From Bremia lactucae (Eukaryota; Oomycota; Peronosporomycetes; Peronosporales; Peronosporaceae), in assembly GCF_004359215.1 (NCBI RefSeq), contig NC_090613.1:199041-263040 (forward strand): 64,000 nt of DNA, in the 5' to 3' direction. Positions 11,025-21,669 of this stretch are shown in pieces. The notes beneath the pieces are model-generated. The model was not told the origin of the DNA. It was given only the letters and a program-made list of their open reading frames with translations, and did no database searches. The position numbers were made by a program, and so were the translations under genes. Position 1 is the stretch's first letter, and every line of letters begins with the position of its first letter.

Positions 11025-12130
11025 TTGAGAGATCTGCATAGTGGTAGAGTCAAACAGACCTGCGTTCTTGTCACAGAGGACGAATACGTAACCGATATTC
11101 GGTCAGCGGCAATTTTTGCAGATAACGAACGGGTTCTCAGCAGCTCATCGATGGACGAAAGTGTCCTCGATCTGAAGACTCGGATTGAGATATATATTAC
11201 TCAATCCTGGGAGTTACTTAAAGCAAATCCTTTATACAAGGATTTGATTGAATTCAAGGATGTATTCCCTGAAGCAATTCCATGCGAGTAGCCTAAGGAT
11301 AAAGGCACTCGACATGAGATCGAGCTCAAACCGGGCTCGAAGTACTGTGTCATGAAGCAGTGGCCACTGCCTCGTGAACAAGTACTTGCGATCGATAAAT
11401 TCTTTGTCGATCGATTAAAAGCGGGCCATGTAAGGGATGTAACCTCTCCACATAGCTCTCCGACCTTCTTTGTACGAAATGCCACAGGAGGGTGGCGGAT
11501 AGTGCACGCATTCAATAAATTGAAAGATGCAACGGTACCGGGCTATTTCTATCTTTTCGGCTTTGGATCTGATGGAGGGACTTTATCAAATCCTTTTGCG
11601 TGAATGAAACATCTTATACACAGCAGTCAGCACTTCTAGTGGGATGCTCTGTGAATGGCTAGTATTGCCACAGGGGCCTTTGCAATATTCAACAGATGCG
11701 TTACGAATCTGTTGAGACCGGTGCTAATATTCGCACCGTTATTTCGACGATTTATTCGTCCATAGCCCGGCTATGGACGGAAAGACGGACGCGGACACAA
11801 AAATCACGTTCGTCAGGTTCTTACTTATGCGAAAGCGTAAGCTGTACGCAAATATGAAGAAGTGTATATTCTCTGCAAGCAAAATGCACTTCTTGAGTGC
11901 ATCGTCGGTAAGCACGGCGTGCGCCCTGATCCCGAAAAAATTTAGGCAATAACTGACTGGCTAGTTTCAGTCGCTGTCAAGGGACTAGAAAAGTTCCTTG
12001 GTTTAGCGGCGTACTTGCACAAGTACTCACGCAATAATGCCGAGATGATAGTTCATCTCTCACGTCTCTTAAAAAGACGAGAAATGGTTATGGGACGCTG
12101 ATTGTCGACGTTCCTCTAAGGGCATCAAGC
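11025..12130 (+). pseudogene. pol: Reverse transcriptase of B copy 1 (broken)
   Basis: Pieces of RVT_1 in plus frames: the entry segment GSKYCVMKQWPLPREQ at about 11335-11385, the fingers (SPTFFVRNATGGWRIVHAFN), a palm block with GMLCEWLVLPQG near 11645, and the catalytic YFDD at 11740-11751, here intact and followed by LFVH. A stop at 11289, a short deletion after 11540 and several frameshifts break the frame. The enzyme copies element RNA into cDNA; this copy could not make a complete protein. It is followed directly by RNase H sequence. Confidence 0.75.
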
Positions 12131-12560
12131 AAAGCTTGATGCAATTACCCATCTTGGCGATTGTAGATCAGGACAGACCATTCCATGTGGTCTGTGACGC
12201 CAACGATTTTGCAATCGGCTGTGTGTTAATACAATACGATACAGACGGCGCGGAGCGCTTCGTCTGTTATCAATCTCGTTAGCTGCAACCAGCTAAACGC
12301 AATTACCCAGTGCATGACAAGGAACTCTTTGCCATGAAATACGCATTGGCTAAATTAAGGGTCTATCTCCTCGGAGATAGACCGCTCTTCGTATATTCGG
12401 ACCATGCGTCAGTACGCACGGCCGTAAATAGCCCACACCTCTCGCAAAGAATGGCGAGGTGGCTATCCTTCTTCGCGGAATATATTCTCCGTCGAATATA
12501 AACCAGGACGACTTAATGTCGTCGCTGATGCGTTATCACGCCGACCCGATTTCGAGTCAG
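12130..12560 (+). pseudogene. pol: RNase H of B copy 1
   Basis: The frame at 12310-12501 reads HDKELFAMKYALAKLRVYLL, then VYSDHASVRTAV and RMARWLSFFAEY, the canonical RNase H-like domain following RT in Ty3/gypsy pol (RNase_H_RT family). The preceding segment (about 12180-12300) contains the VVCDAN-like start with a frameshift or stop. A further frameshift after 12490 separates it from the DALSRRPDF-like segment at about 12520-12555. The domain removes the RNA strand during reverse transcription. Confidence 0.7.
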
Positions 12561-12831
12561 CAGTGCACCCCAACAGTAAAAATAATCCCACTGTTGCAAC
12601 ACTCACAACGAGAGTTCCGTCATCAACCTTAGTTGATGAAATAAAGAAAGCCTACAAAGAAGATAAGGACCTTCTATGTTTGATGGATCATTTAATGAAT
12701 CCATCCGATAAATCTTTTAAAGATCTACCGGCTTTATATCGATCGTCATCCGATCAATACACAACACGTAACGGCTAATTGTATTACACAGCCGTTACCG
12801 GCGACACCCCACTTGTCATCGTCCCAATGAT

Positions 12832-14180
12832 TTGCGCTTGCGCATCATGTATGAGTATCACGATGCTCCAACAAGTGGACATCGTGGACGTGAGAAGACT
12901 TACCTCACAGTAAGTCGAGACTTTTACTGGCCCCGCCAGTATCAGTTCGTGCGCAAGTACATTCGTGCTTGCGAGGTATGTCAACGAGTGAAGCCTAGCC
13001 CTTCATCCCGTGCACCTCTTCAACCTCTACCACTTCCGGCAGAGTGCTGGCAGTCCGTATCTATGGACTTCGTCTTCGGATTTCCCGAAGACGATCACAA
13101 AAAATGGAAGCCGTGTTTTTGTAGACAAATTCAGCAAGATGGTATATCTTGTTGCAGTATCAGAGTCAATCACGGCTCCGAGCTGTGTCCGTATCTTCAT
13201 CGACACGGTATTCAGACACCACGGTATACCCCGTGAACTGGTCTCCGATTGAGATCTACGAATCAGGCGGAGTTTTGGCAATCCGTGTACTAGTTTCTTG
13301 AACACGGCTGCATTTGTCAGCTTCTGATCATTCGGAGATAGATGGTCAGACGGAACGCATCAATCGCGTCTTTGAAGAGATACATCGAGGTTCCGTCCAA
13401 TCGTATCCGAATTGGAAGCGAGTTTTTACCAATCGTAGAATTCGCCATCAACAATTCGGTTCATGCGTCTACAATGCATACACCGTACTTCGAATTGCTT
13501 ACGCCATCCACGCATACCCACACAATTAGAGGAATCATCTTGTCTAAGGGGGGGGGGGGGGACTCGCACGAGCAAAACCAGCTCTGGATCATGCTTATCA
13601 CGCGTCGAAATTACCGACGACGCGAATGATGTCGATGTCGAAGCAATCGACATCGAAAGAGAAACACTCAGCAATAGTTTGGACGCTATTGCTCCCAATA
13701 AAAAATTGTACCAGCGAGGAATCTCTAGCTGCAGAATAGAAAGATCTCATGGCAGTGCGCACAAAGAGTACTGATATACAAAATAAATGCGTCAATAGAG
13801 GAACTTCTGCTGGCTCAAGAATCAGTAGTTGTTTCATACAGGAAGGATTCCATTCCTAATGCAGTAGACCGGCAAAAATAGAACACAGACAAACATGGAA
13901 AAGCAAATGTTCTTTCATTTAAAACAATGATATAGTACTACTGTCTACGGTAAGCTTACCTAAGCCTGTAGTCACTATGTGGGAAGTAGTAAACTATTTC
14001 CCAAGTTCATTGGGCCATTCCGTGTACTGCATCGCAGAAGCAATGCGTACACAATAGAATAGCCACGAAGAATGCGACCACATCCTACGCATTACGTTGG
14101 TCGGGTCCGCTCGTACCATCGGTACGCGGTTTTTCCGCGGACGGATCTGACCCCCCCTCTCAAGAGCAAGAATCCCCACA
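12832..14180 (+). pseudogene. pol: Integrase of B copy 1 (broken)
   Basis: The zinc-binding region HRGREKT...CEVCQRVKP (12880-12990) is followed by the rve core: SMDFVFGFPEDD (first Asp) at about 13060-13090, the RELVSD (second Asp) region at about 13235, and DGQTERINR (catalytic Glu) at about 13345. A frameshift near 13110, a stop at 13252 and a poly-G run at 13549-13560 interrupt the frame. About 13980-14140 reads SSKLFPKFIGPFRVLHRRSN, the GPY/F module of chromovirus integrases. The domain inserts cDNA into the host genome. The sister copy is at 38372-39897 (-). Confidence 0.75.
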
Positions 14181-14522
14181 AAATTATTGTTATACGAACT
14201 AGAGTCTCATGTTGAGAATGGCGATTCTCATGCCGAATCCGAATTTCTTCGAAATCGCGATGAGCTGACGGCAGCTCATCACGAAGAGCGCGATACTTCC
14301 GTTCGTACACCAACATTGAGTACGCACTTTTCGAACGGTCTTTCAACCGTGATACGGTGAGTCAGCACCTTCTTTTTCAACGAGTAACGCTTACCGCGCT
14401 CGTGATCAAGACCCTCCTCCAATACATGAAGGTAGTGGTCGAGTTTGTCGATCTTCAAATCTAGATCCGACACATAGGTCGGATCTAATTCTTCCTCTTC
14501 CCCACAACCATTGAAGGATTCC

Positions 14523-14852
14523 CACGGTGGTCAACGTTTTTGTGTGGATCGTATTGAAAACCACTGTGATGTGAAGGGGCAGCGAACGAGTTGTCTTGTT
14601 CGATGGCGCGGTTATCAACCTTCGCATGACAGCTGAGAGCCTTGGCCCCAGCTGGTTGTTGACATTGAGGGCCTCGTCCGTCCGTATGACGAAGCCCATC
14701 CGATGGATAAGAAGGCCCATCGAAAAAATCGCATCGGGCATCTAGATAGAGATGAGAGCCCTTCCCAGGGCGAAGAAAGGGAACAAACAGCCCCTTTCAC
14801 TCGTTTCGTGATGTCGACACAACACGGACAGGGATCACCCCACTCCACGTGA
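14523..14852 (+). pseudogene. pol: Chromodomain and C-terminus of B copy 1 pol
   Basis: In one plus frame the sequence reads RIENHCDVKGQRTSCLVRW and continues with RGYQPSHDS, a stop, then EPWPQLVVDIEGLV. This matches the chromodomain pattern (a basic start, YLVRWRGY, then SWEP) found at the C-terminus of integrase in chromoviruses, where it guides integration to marked chromatin. Tyr before LV is replaced by Cys, and an in-frame TGA sits in place of the Trp of DSWEP. The frame ends at 14850-14852 and overlaps the 3' end of the antisense ORF by about 56 bp. Confidence 0.7.
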
Positions 14853-15717
14853 GGTATAGAAGTCCTGCCTCACAAGACAACCGATGAGGTTTAAACCTTG
14901 CACCGGTTGGAGTTCGTTTTTTAAACGTAACGCGAATCGCGTTATGTTTTTGAAGCCCGGCTTCACGTCCAGTGTCTTGGACATTGCGAATGAACGCGTA
15001 CCAGGCTTGCATCAACGAGCTTTTATCTCGCTAGTAGTGAAATTATACCATCGATGCTTAACAAAAATAGAGATAATAATTGCCTTCAGCGCGAACGCTC
15101 TTCGCGCTGGGATTAAGGCCATATAATTTTGTCGCAAAATATACTAACTAGCTGTTCGGGCAAAGCCACGGCTTCTTCTCAGAGGGCAAGACGAGACATT
15201 TATTGTCTGTTTTTCTGCACTCCCCTGAGTGGTACCCACTGAAGCAGGGGTACCATAAGAACTTTTATCACGATGTCTTACACCATCGTCATCACCACGT
15301 ACAGAAAAAGGTGCGGGTGACGATACCGGAGACGGTGCTGACGATGAGGAATCATTCTCATCGTTGGAACCAAACATGCTATAGCGAATGCTATCAGAAC
15401 TACTATTCGAGTGAACCCCGTCATTCAAAGGCTCATAGCTAGCTGCCTGACGAAGTTCAGGCGACTGTTCCACTCCCCGACTCCGCATTCGCAGCCGACC
15501 GCCAAAGAGGGTCGCATTAACGTGGTGACTCATCACGTGCATTCGTAAGAGTTAGTGCCGCGGGAGAAGATGATACTACGGCAGATAAATTATCTGCCGC
15601 ATGAGACAATAATGCGTCGCCCGCGCTGCATGTACCGCAGCCGAAGGTTCTGCCAAATCGCTGACCACATGGACCCGTTAACCATGCGATAGAATTGAAA
15701 GTAATGGTTCTGACCAA
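14797..15717 (-). pseudogene. Antisense ORF region of B copy 1
   Basis: The minus strand between the chromodomain and 3' LTR carries reading frames that match, piece by piece, the plus strand of B copy 2 (36743-37679). The pieces are an N-terminal part with LSHAADNLSAVV, a Ser-rich part (15144-15542) with ELRQAASYEPLND, and a C-terminal part (14797-15015) with RTPTGARF. In both copies the last frame stops at the same TGA after a STxRNE tail. Frameshifts separate the pieces in this copy. I recognise no known domain. It is not part of gag-pol and is encoded on the opposite strand, convergent with pol. Confidence 0.5.
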
Positions 15718-15794
15718 TCAACATCGTTTTTACTTAAATGGTCTTATAGTGACCGCTCTATTCAATGACAGTCAGCGTGATTGTCCTTTTTCTT

Positions 15795-15809
15795 TTTAGG
15801 GGGGAGTGA
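15795..15809 (+). promoter_or_regulatory. Polypurine tract of B copy 1
   Basis: The stretch TTTTAGGGGGGAGTGA ends at the 3' LTR start (15810). Purine-rich runs in this position prime plus-strand synthesis in LTR retroelements. The equivalent of copy 2, read on the minus strand at 36619-36632, is AGCGGAGAATGA. Confidence 0.7.
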
Positions 15810-16219
15810 TGTAACGGGGTGTATTGTTGCATTAAGTTAACAATTAAATGTTGTTAATAAATATATTACCTTAAAAGGCAGATAATATTATTGGAATACC
15901 ACTATATATTTTAACATTCCAAAAGCTTATTCATTGGTAGATATATGCCTTGCTATCTACTTGCTCCGCGGTCCAGACAGCATTGGCGCGCGCAAAGAGA
16001 GAGATAAAGATAAGACTATATTACATGTTTCGTATTAGTAAATAAATTAAGTTAGTAGAAAATAGATAGAAACAGAGGAACTTAAATATATTAAATACAG
16101 TTTACTTTTAACCCTATTTAAAGCAAATGTTTTAATTAGAGTCTTCCTCTGCACGTACTAGTGTACAGTGCGTAGTGGACTTGTACAGAAGCAGTACCAG
16201 TCGGCAGTGCCCCGCTACA
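15810..16219 (+). repeat. 3' LTR of B copy 1
   Basis: It begins TGTAACGGGGTGTATTGTTG after a polypurine tract and ends CAGTGCCCCGCTACA. It is colinear with the 5' LTR at 8311 but shorter. Only 36 bp separate it from the next element's LTR at 16256. Confidence 0.85.
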
Positions 16220-16255
16220 GGCATGATGCTAGACGCAAAAAGGAGTTGCTCTCGA

Positions 16256-16773
16256 TGTAGGCGGGCACGTCTTAATGCGGTCACGCTCTACTTAGACACA
16301 CACCCTAGCACAGTGAGGTAGCGGTTTAACCAGCTTCTCTTGCGTGCAGTGAGGTAGTTGTGGTGGGCGCGTTAGCGTCCTCACCCAACGCGCTAAGTAC
16401 TATAGTTGAGTGTCGTCACGGGAGCGGTTATCCGGCTCCTCGTGCGCACTTACTAAGTAGAAAGTAGTTTTCAGACCGATCTATATTTAATCGCAATTTA
16501 ATATAAATATCAAAACGTCATCTCTATAGATAACACTTAATATGTATTGCGAGCGTATCTTTCTAGATACCTCGCGAAACGGATGACGCTAGGCGTCATC
16601 CCTCCTAATGTGAATGTACCCATGTGCATCACATACACAAGGGTTGGTCAGAATCGTGAACCACACCCGAGTGCGGGGTCTAATTACTTTATCTAGTAAT
16701 TGACCATCCCCTTAAGTACACCAAATGTACTTAACGGGGACTGTGTAACATTAGGCAACTTTAGCCCGTTACA
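16256..16773 (-). repeat. 3' LTR of C copy 1
   Basis: On the minus strand it begins TGTAACGGGCTAAAGTTGCC at 16773, right after a polypurine tract, and ends CGCCTACA at 16256. It is colinear with 24581-25090 and 33958-34469. Confidence 0.85.
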
Positions 16774-16788
16774 CCATCCCCCCTTAAT
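16774..16788 (-). promoter_or_regulatory. Polypurine tract of C copy 1
   Basis: The plus strand reads CCATCCCCCCTTAAT, so the minus strand has ATTAAGGGGGGATGG directly before the LTR. Confidence 0.65.
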
Positions 16789-16879
16789 GAACGAATTTAC
16801 ATTTTCAATTCGTACAGAGGAGCGAGGAGCTGCGTGCAGCTTTACGCGCCGCTAGTTGACTCAATCACTCTAGCGACCT

Positions 16880-17505
16880 GCGACAGAGGATGTTGATGTT
16901 AATCCGTCGCTCATTGTCGACTACAATAAGTCGACGCCGTTGCCGTCACCTCATAGTATTGATGCGGCACGAGCTCATGAGGAAGGATGATGGCAAATTA
17001 TTGCCCATCCAAACTTCTTTCAAAGCTCACAACATGGAGACAGCAACATTTACAAATGCTGTCTCGTCGTCTGCGCTGGATAGCGCAGCGACCATTAATG
17101 AGAGCGCTGCCCATAAAGGCACAGCTGCTTCTCCGTTGAGTATAACCACAACGACTTATGCTCAAATTATTATTCACAATGATTTTGAAATAGAGAACTC
17201 TGACTTAAACCTCCCCCGACAACACGTGAACGTGCTCAGTCGATGTCTCAAGCCAGTCGTTTTGGACGAGGCTATGCGAGGGGTGGCATATCACTGATGA
17301 CCCCTCCATCTTAATGACATCGTGTAAACGGGCCAATAGCGCCGCTCATATATCGCGCTATCTAGACGCTAATGTTTATTATGGCGTCTTTAACTCATGG
17401 AAGGTTCAGGGGGAATCGCTTGGGCGTATTTTCCTGATCCCGGTCGTGTTGCGTTCGAATGAGACGCCCGACCAAGACGAGGCGGAATTCACGCGCCCCT
17501 ATTAA
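16880..17505 (+). pseudogene. Antisense ORF region of C copy 1
   Basis: Between the chromodomain (minus strand, ending at 17636) and the 3' LTR, the plus strand carries open frames: 16890-17297 and 17314-17505, plus another frame over 16887-16985 reading NPSLIVDYNKSTPLPSPHS. That last stretch recurs, read as protein on the minus strand, at about 52700-52870 with substitutions, so it existed in more than one copy. At least one frameshift near 16986 is needed to connect the pieces. No known domain was recognised. Its position equals that of the antisense frames in A and B elements, but I see no sequence similarity to those. Confidence 0.4.
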
Positions 17506-17635
17506 CTGCATCACGATGCAATGACACAGCGGTCGCAGCGAATTAATTTCACCCGCTTGCGTGTGTAAGAAATCATGGACGGTACTTTGCCCCCTGTTTC
17601 TTCTCACAACACTGCTTCTGCTAGTCCATTTTAGG

Positions 17636-17813
17636 CTAGCGAAGAGGCCTCAGCTGATGCTCCTTTTCATAGGTAGTCACCAAGCCGGGCACGTCAATAC
17701 GTAGGGTATCGATCGGTTCCCAAGAGTCAGAACTCTTCGGGTAACTTTTCCATTGGACGAGAATCTGATACCTTTGCCTCACGGAGCGGTGGCAAGCAAC
17801 CTTTCAACATGGA
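17636..17813 (-). pseudogene. pol: Chromodomain of C copy 1 pol
   Basis: Minus-strand frames give RQRYQILVQWKSYPKSS and then DSWEPIDTLRIDVPGLVTTY, a good chromodomain match with the conserved DSWEP. The frame stops at TAG (17636-17638). One frameshift lies near 17790, before the RQRYQ segment. Between this and the integrase end at 18237 is a Ser/Pro-rich linker; its plus-strand open frame (17946-18227) is a shadow. Confidence 0.65.
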
Positions 17814-18236
17814 AGTGTTGGTTCCCACCCGCATCCATTAGTGCAGGCGGCGCCTGATAGGAGTGGCGATCTTGCCTACCTACTCGCAGCTGCCTTACCT
17901 CCGTCCGTTTAGTCGCAGACGTGAAGCGCTACCGAACGACGTATTGTGGATCTCGAGGGTCAAGTCTTGCGACTGACCTCATATCTTATGGATGTCCGAG
18001 CGAAGGATCGTCAGGGTTATGAGCACCTGAAACTTCAGCTTTACATCCTGGAGAAGTTGATGCTGAGGCACCCGCATTACGCGCGTGGTATCCCTTGCTC
18101 TTCGAGTCCTAATCGTGGTGGGAGGAGTAATTCCGCTGAACGTTTTCCACCTTCACCGTCTCCCTCACCCCATCTACGTCACCATCGGTCCTTAGACAGA
18201 TGGGGGTATGTGACCTCATTTGGGTAGCATACCGCT

Positions 18237-18700
18237 TCATGCGACCACGTAAATTATTTGGTGCGTCTTCATATGCGGGGGAAGGGTGAGCCTATAATGT
18301 AGGTCTCCAACATCTTCTACCACCATAAAGGGCCCAACGAACGAGGCAATAACTTCGTAATACCTCCAGGTAGTACAGAGATTGAATTTGTAGGCAGGGT
18401 AGCAGTACTTAAAGTACTTTCCCCCCACTTTACAGCGTTCATTATTTTTGCGACCATTTTGGTCTGCAAATTGATCTTGCTTGTCCTGTGCACTTGCCAT
18501 CGCGTCACGGACTTATCGTGTGAATGCTAATCGCTCGTCCACAAAGCGTTGAGCCTCGCTCACGCTTTACGCATCAAACTCGCCTATGATACCGCCGAGA
18601 GGTCGGTCATAGGACGTAGTTTTATTGACCACTGCCAAACTGGCAGGGTCACTAGGACAAGTATCAGTCGTTGAGATGATCCCCACCCGGGGTCATCGTC
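18237..18700 (-). pseudogene. pol: Integrase C-terminal (GPY/F) part of C copy 1
   Basis: The minus-strand frame 18237-18500 reads KYFKYCYPAYKFNLC, then IASFVGPFMVVEDVGDLHYR and LPPHMKTHQI. This is the GPY/F module that follows the catalytic core in chromovirus integrases and here precedes the chromodomain. It is separated from the catalytic core frame (which ends at 18699) by a short out-of-frame stretch. Confidence 0.7.
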
Positions 18701-20012
18701 ATATTGACGAAACTATGTCCCTCTTTCGCACCGAGCATAGTGAGTGGCCCTCCCCCATTAAGCTCGGGCTGCGCACAAACGAGACTAGCGTCCGAGGATG
18801 GCGCAGTCCGTTAGTATAAAACGGTGTCTCACCCGGACTGGCGTGGACACTATTATTTATAGCAAACTCCACAAAGAAGCATTGCTTGCTCCACCCTTTG
18901 GGAGTTGCTATAGTGCGTAAGACATCCGCCACGACCCGATTGGCACGTTCTGATTGGCCATCGGTCTGGGGGTGATCTGCGGTCAACATGTGGAGCTTGC
19001 TACCTAGCAGCTCGGACACATGTCGCCACAAATTAAACGTAAAACGTGGATCCCGGTCCGATACTATGGACTCGGACGTCCCGTGTAGTCGGTAAACATG
19101 ATACAGGAACAAGAGAGCTGCCTCCTTGCCTGTGATCGATGTCTTACATGGTGCTAAATGCACCATTTTGCTCAGTCTGTCTACAAAGACGACTAGCCCT
19201 GTCCGACCCTTATGATCGGGCGGCATGCCAAACATGAAGTCCAGACTTACTGACTTCCAACAGTTGGTTGGAATCGGTAGCGGCTTCAGTGGCGCACTGC
19301 TGGACGGTGCAGGCTTAATGCGCTGACACTGTTCGCAAGAGCGAATATAGTTGGCCACCCATCTATATAGGTGTGGCCACCAAAATTCCTCTGACACTCG
19401 TAAGAATGTCTTTTCACGGCCCAGATGCCCACTAGATGGTGCATCATGGAGCTCGTGAAGGATCATCAACTTGAGATCTGTGTCATGAGGCACATAGATT
19501 CTCAAGGGATCACAAGGTGACAGCTGATGCCATAACAGGCCATCGCTGTAGCTAAAGCGATTGAGCTTAGCTTTCAGGTGCGACGGAAGGGAAACCTTTC
19601 GTCCACCGAAGTGATCCAACAGCAGGCGACAGTGGTCGTCCTGACTGTAGCTCTCTTTTATCTCAGAGGCCAATGAGCTCGTCACGTGGTATGCCTTCAT
19701 GGCTGCCAACGTCGACGGCTGAAACTGTGCTTTCGCACTAGACACACTTTCCTGGTGTCTAACCTCGAAGTCTGGTCTGCGCGATAAAGCGTCAGCCAAG
19801 ACATTCGACTTACCCGACTTATATTCAACTTTGAAATTAAATTCAGAGAAGAATGTGAGCCATCTTGCCATTCTAGGCGAGAGGTGCGGTGAGTTTATTG
19901 CGGTCCGCAGTGATGCGTGATCCGTATAAACCACAAATGGTTCGGTGCCCAATAGGTGCACACGAAACTTGACAAGAGCATACTTTATTGAAAGTAGCTC
20001 TTTGTCATGCAC
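18699..20012 (-). CDS. pol: RNase H and integrase core of C copy 1
   Basis: The longest intact retroelement frame in the window, 437 codons. Residues 1-83 are the RNase H-like end (HDKELLSIKYALVKFRVHLL, VVYTDHASLRTAI, DALSRRPDF). The H2C2 zinc-binding module is at roughly residues 190-233 (HELHDAPSSGHLGREK...CEQCQR). The rve core follows with SLDFMFGMPPDH, IVSDRDPRF and TDGQSERANR, so the Asp-Asp-Glu catalytic residues are all present. It ends where a frameshift leads to the GPF segment at 18237-18500. The RT part is displaced by the gap and duplication at 20064-21096. The apparent ATG is an internal Met of pol, not a true start. Confidence 0.85.
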   Translation of the reverse strand: MHDKELLSIKYALVKFRVHLLGTEPFVVYTDHASLRTAINSPHLSPRMARWLTFFSEFNFKVEYKSGKSNVLADALSRRPDFEVRHQESVSSAKAQFQPSTLAAMKAYHVTSSLASEIKESYSQDDHCRLLLDHFGGRKVSLPSHLKAKLNRFSYSDGLLWHQLSPCDPLRIYVPHDTDLKLMILHELHDAPSSGHLGREKTFLRVSEEFWWPHLYRWVANYIRSCEQCQRIKPAPSSSAPLKPLPIPTNCWKSVSLDFMFGMPPDHKGRTGLVVFVDRLSKMVHLAPCKTSITGKEAALLFLYHVYRLHGTSESIVSDRDPRFTFNLWRHVSELLGSKLHMLTADHPQTDGQSERANRVVADVLRTIATPKGWSKQCFFVEFAINNSVHASPGETPFYTNGLRHPRTLVSFVRSPSLMGEGHSLCSVRKRDIVSSI

Positions 20013-20063
20013 AGGGTAATTCAGTTCCGCGGCTTTTAATAGCCGGGACTGATAAGAGATGAC

Positions 20064-20500
20064 NNNNNNNNNNNNNNNNNNNNNNNNNNNNNNNNNNNNN
20101 NNNNNNNNNNNNNNNNNNNNNNNNNNNNNNNNNNNNNNNNNNNNNNNNNNNNNNNNNNNNNNNNNNNNNNNNNNNNNNNNNNNNNNNNNNNNNNNNNNNN
20201 NNNNNNNNNNNNNNNNNNNNNNNNNNNNNNNNNNNNNNNNNNNNNNNNNNNNNNNNNNNNNNNNNNNNNNNNNNNNNNNNNNNNNNNNNNNNNNNNNNNN
20301 NNNNNNNNNNNNNNNNNNNNNNNNNNNNNNNNNNNNNNNNNNNNNNNNNNNNNNNNNNNNNNNNNNNNNNNNNNNNNNNNNNNNNNNNNNNNNNNNNNNN
20401 NNNNNNNNNNNNNNNNNNNNNNNNNNNNNNNNNNNNNNNNNNNNNNNNNNNNNNNNNNNNNNNNNNNNNNNNNNNNNNNNNNNNNNNNNNNNNNNNNNNN
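20064..20500. other. Assembly gap (437 N) inside a duplicated RNase H/IN segment
   Basis: 437 N, not the 100-N placeholder used elsewhere, flanked by two near-identical copies of the same pol segment (19470-20063 and 20501-21096). Confidence 0.99.
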
Positions 20501-21440
20501 CTTGAGATCTGTGTCATGAGGCACATAGATTCTCAAGGGATCACAAGGTGACAGCTGATGCCATAACAGGCCATCGCTGTAGCTAAAGCGATTGAGCTTA
20601 GCTTTCAGGTGCGACGGAAGGGAAACCTTTCGTCCACCGAAGTGATCCAACAGCAGGCGACAGTGGTCGTCCTGACTGTAGCTCTCTTTTATCTCAGAGG
20701 CCAATGAGCTCGTCACGTGGTATGCCTTCATGGCTGCCAACGTCGACGGCTGAAATTGTGCTTTCGCACTAGACACACTTTCCTGGTGTCTAACCTCGAA
20801 GTCTGGTCTGCGCGATAAAGCGTCAGCCAAGACATTCGACTTACCCGACTTATATTCAACTTTGAAATTAAATTCAGAGAAGAATGTGAGCCATCTTGCC
20901 ATTCTAGGCGAGAGGTGCGGTGAGTTTATTGCGGTCCGCAGTGATCCGTGATCCGTATAAACCACAAATTGTTCGGTGCCCAGCAGGTACACACGAAACT
21001 TGACAAGAGCATACTTTAACAAAAGTAGCTCTATGTCATGCACGGGGTAATTTATTTCCACGGCTTTTATAAAGCCGGGACTGATAAGAGATGACGTGGT
21101 CAATGCCGTCGTCATCCTTCTGCATGAGCGCGCTACCGATTGCAAAATTACTTGCATTGCAGACGACGCTAAAGGGCTTATCCGCGTCTCGCAATGCCAA
21201 GACCGGTGCCTCAACAAGAGATTGCTTCACTGATGTGAACGCATCTTCTTTTTCTTTTAACCAAACCCATTCTGTGTCCTTTTTAAGGAGGTCAGATAAT
21301 GGTTTAGTTTGCTCAGCACAATTCTTGCTATATTTATGCAAGTAATAGCGAGCCCTAAGAATTGGCGCAAATCCTTCACATGCCGTGGGATGGGCCATTC
21401 CTTTACGAATGTACCATGTCTGGGTCTGCTCGTACACCAT
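20501..21440 (-). pseudogene. pol: RT thumb to RNase H of C copy 1, with duplicated segment
   Basis: The minus-strand frame 21036-21440 covers the RT connection and RNase H start (KPLSDLLKKDTEWVW, VLALRDADKPFSVVCNASNF, HVISYQSRLYKS). The VVCDAS motif is seen as VVCNAS, so the first acidic RNase H residue is changed to Asn. The frame continues, with shifts, into 20501-21096, which repeats 19470-20063 almost exactly, with a few substitutions (for example near 20945, 20975 and 21017-21060). Confidence 0.75.
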
Positions 21441-21669
21441 GTGTACCTACGATGCAGCCCAGCACAGGTATCTCGGGGACCCCAATGACGCTCTTTCGCA
21501 AGTTGATGTGCAATTGGGCGTCCTTCAAAGTCTGCTTCACAGCGTCTAAATGACGCTAGTGCGACTCGATTGCGCTCAGCCCGTCCTCGGTCCTCCTATC
21601 TCGAATACATCGTCAAAGTAATGGGGCGCGTAGGCACGGTGCTGACGCGTCACGTGAGCCACCACTCGG

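Larger units (their letters stand above)
8311..16219 (+). mobile_element. Ty3/gypsy chromovirus, family B copy 1 (decayed, near full length)
   Basis: A 7.9-kb element with LTRs at 8311-8776 and 15810-16219, a primer-binding site just after the 5' LTR, and a polypurine tract just before the 3' LTR. Inside are, in order, gag with a CCHC knuckle, protease, RT, RNase H, integrase with a GPF motif, a chromodomain, and an antisense ORF region. Order and motifs place it in the Ty3/gypsy chromoviruses. LTRs differ in length (466 versus 410 bp) and by many substitutions, so the copy is old or recombinant. The 5-bp flanks (AATAT, GGCAT) do not match. Frameshifts in gag, RT and integrase make it non-autonomous. 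Confidence 0.85.

Noticed and set aside
13549..13560. Poly-G run as a regulatory or G-quadruplex element
   Set aside because: It is a homopolymer in decayed integrase sequence, with shorter runs in the sister copies, and may be slippage or sequencing error.
8311..16219. Target-site duplication of B copy 1
   Set aside because: The flanking five bases (AATAT and GGCAT) do not match, so none is reported.
17946..18227. 93-codon plus-strand ORF in element C
   Set aside because: It is opposite the pol linker between the GPF module and the chromodomain, so a shadow is more likely than part of the antisense ORF.
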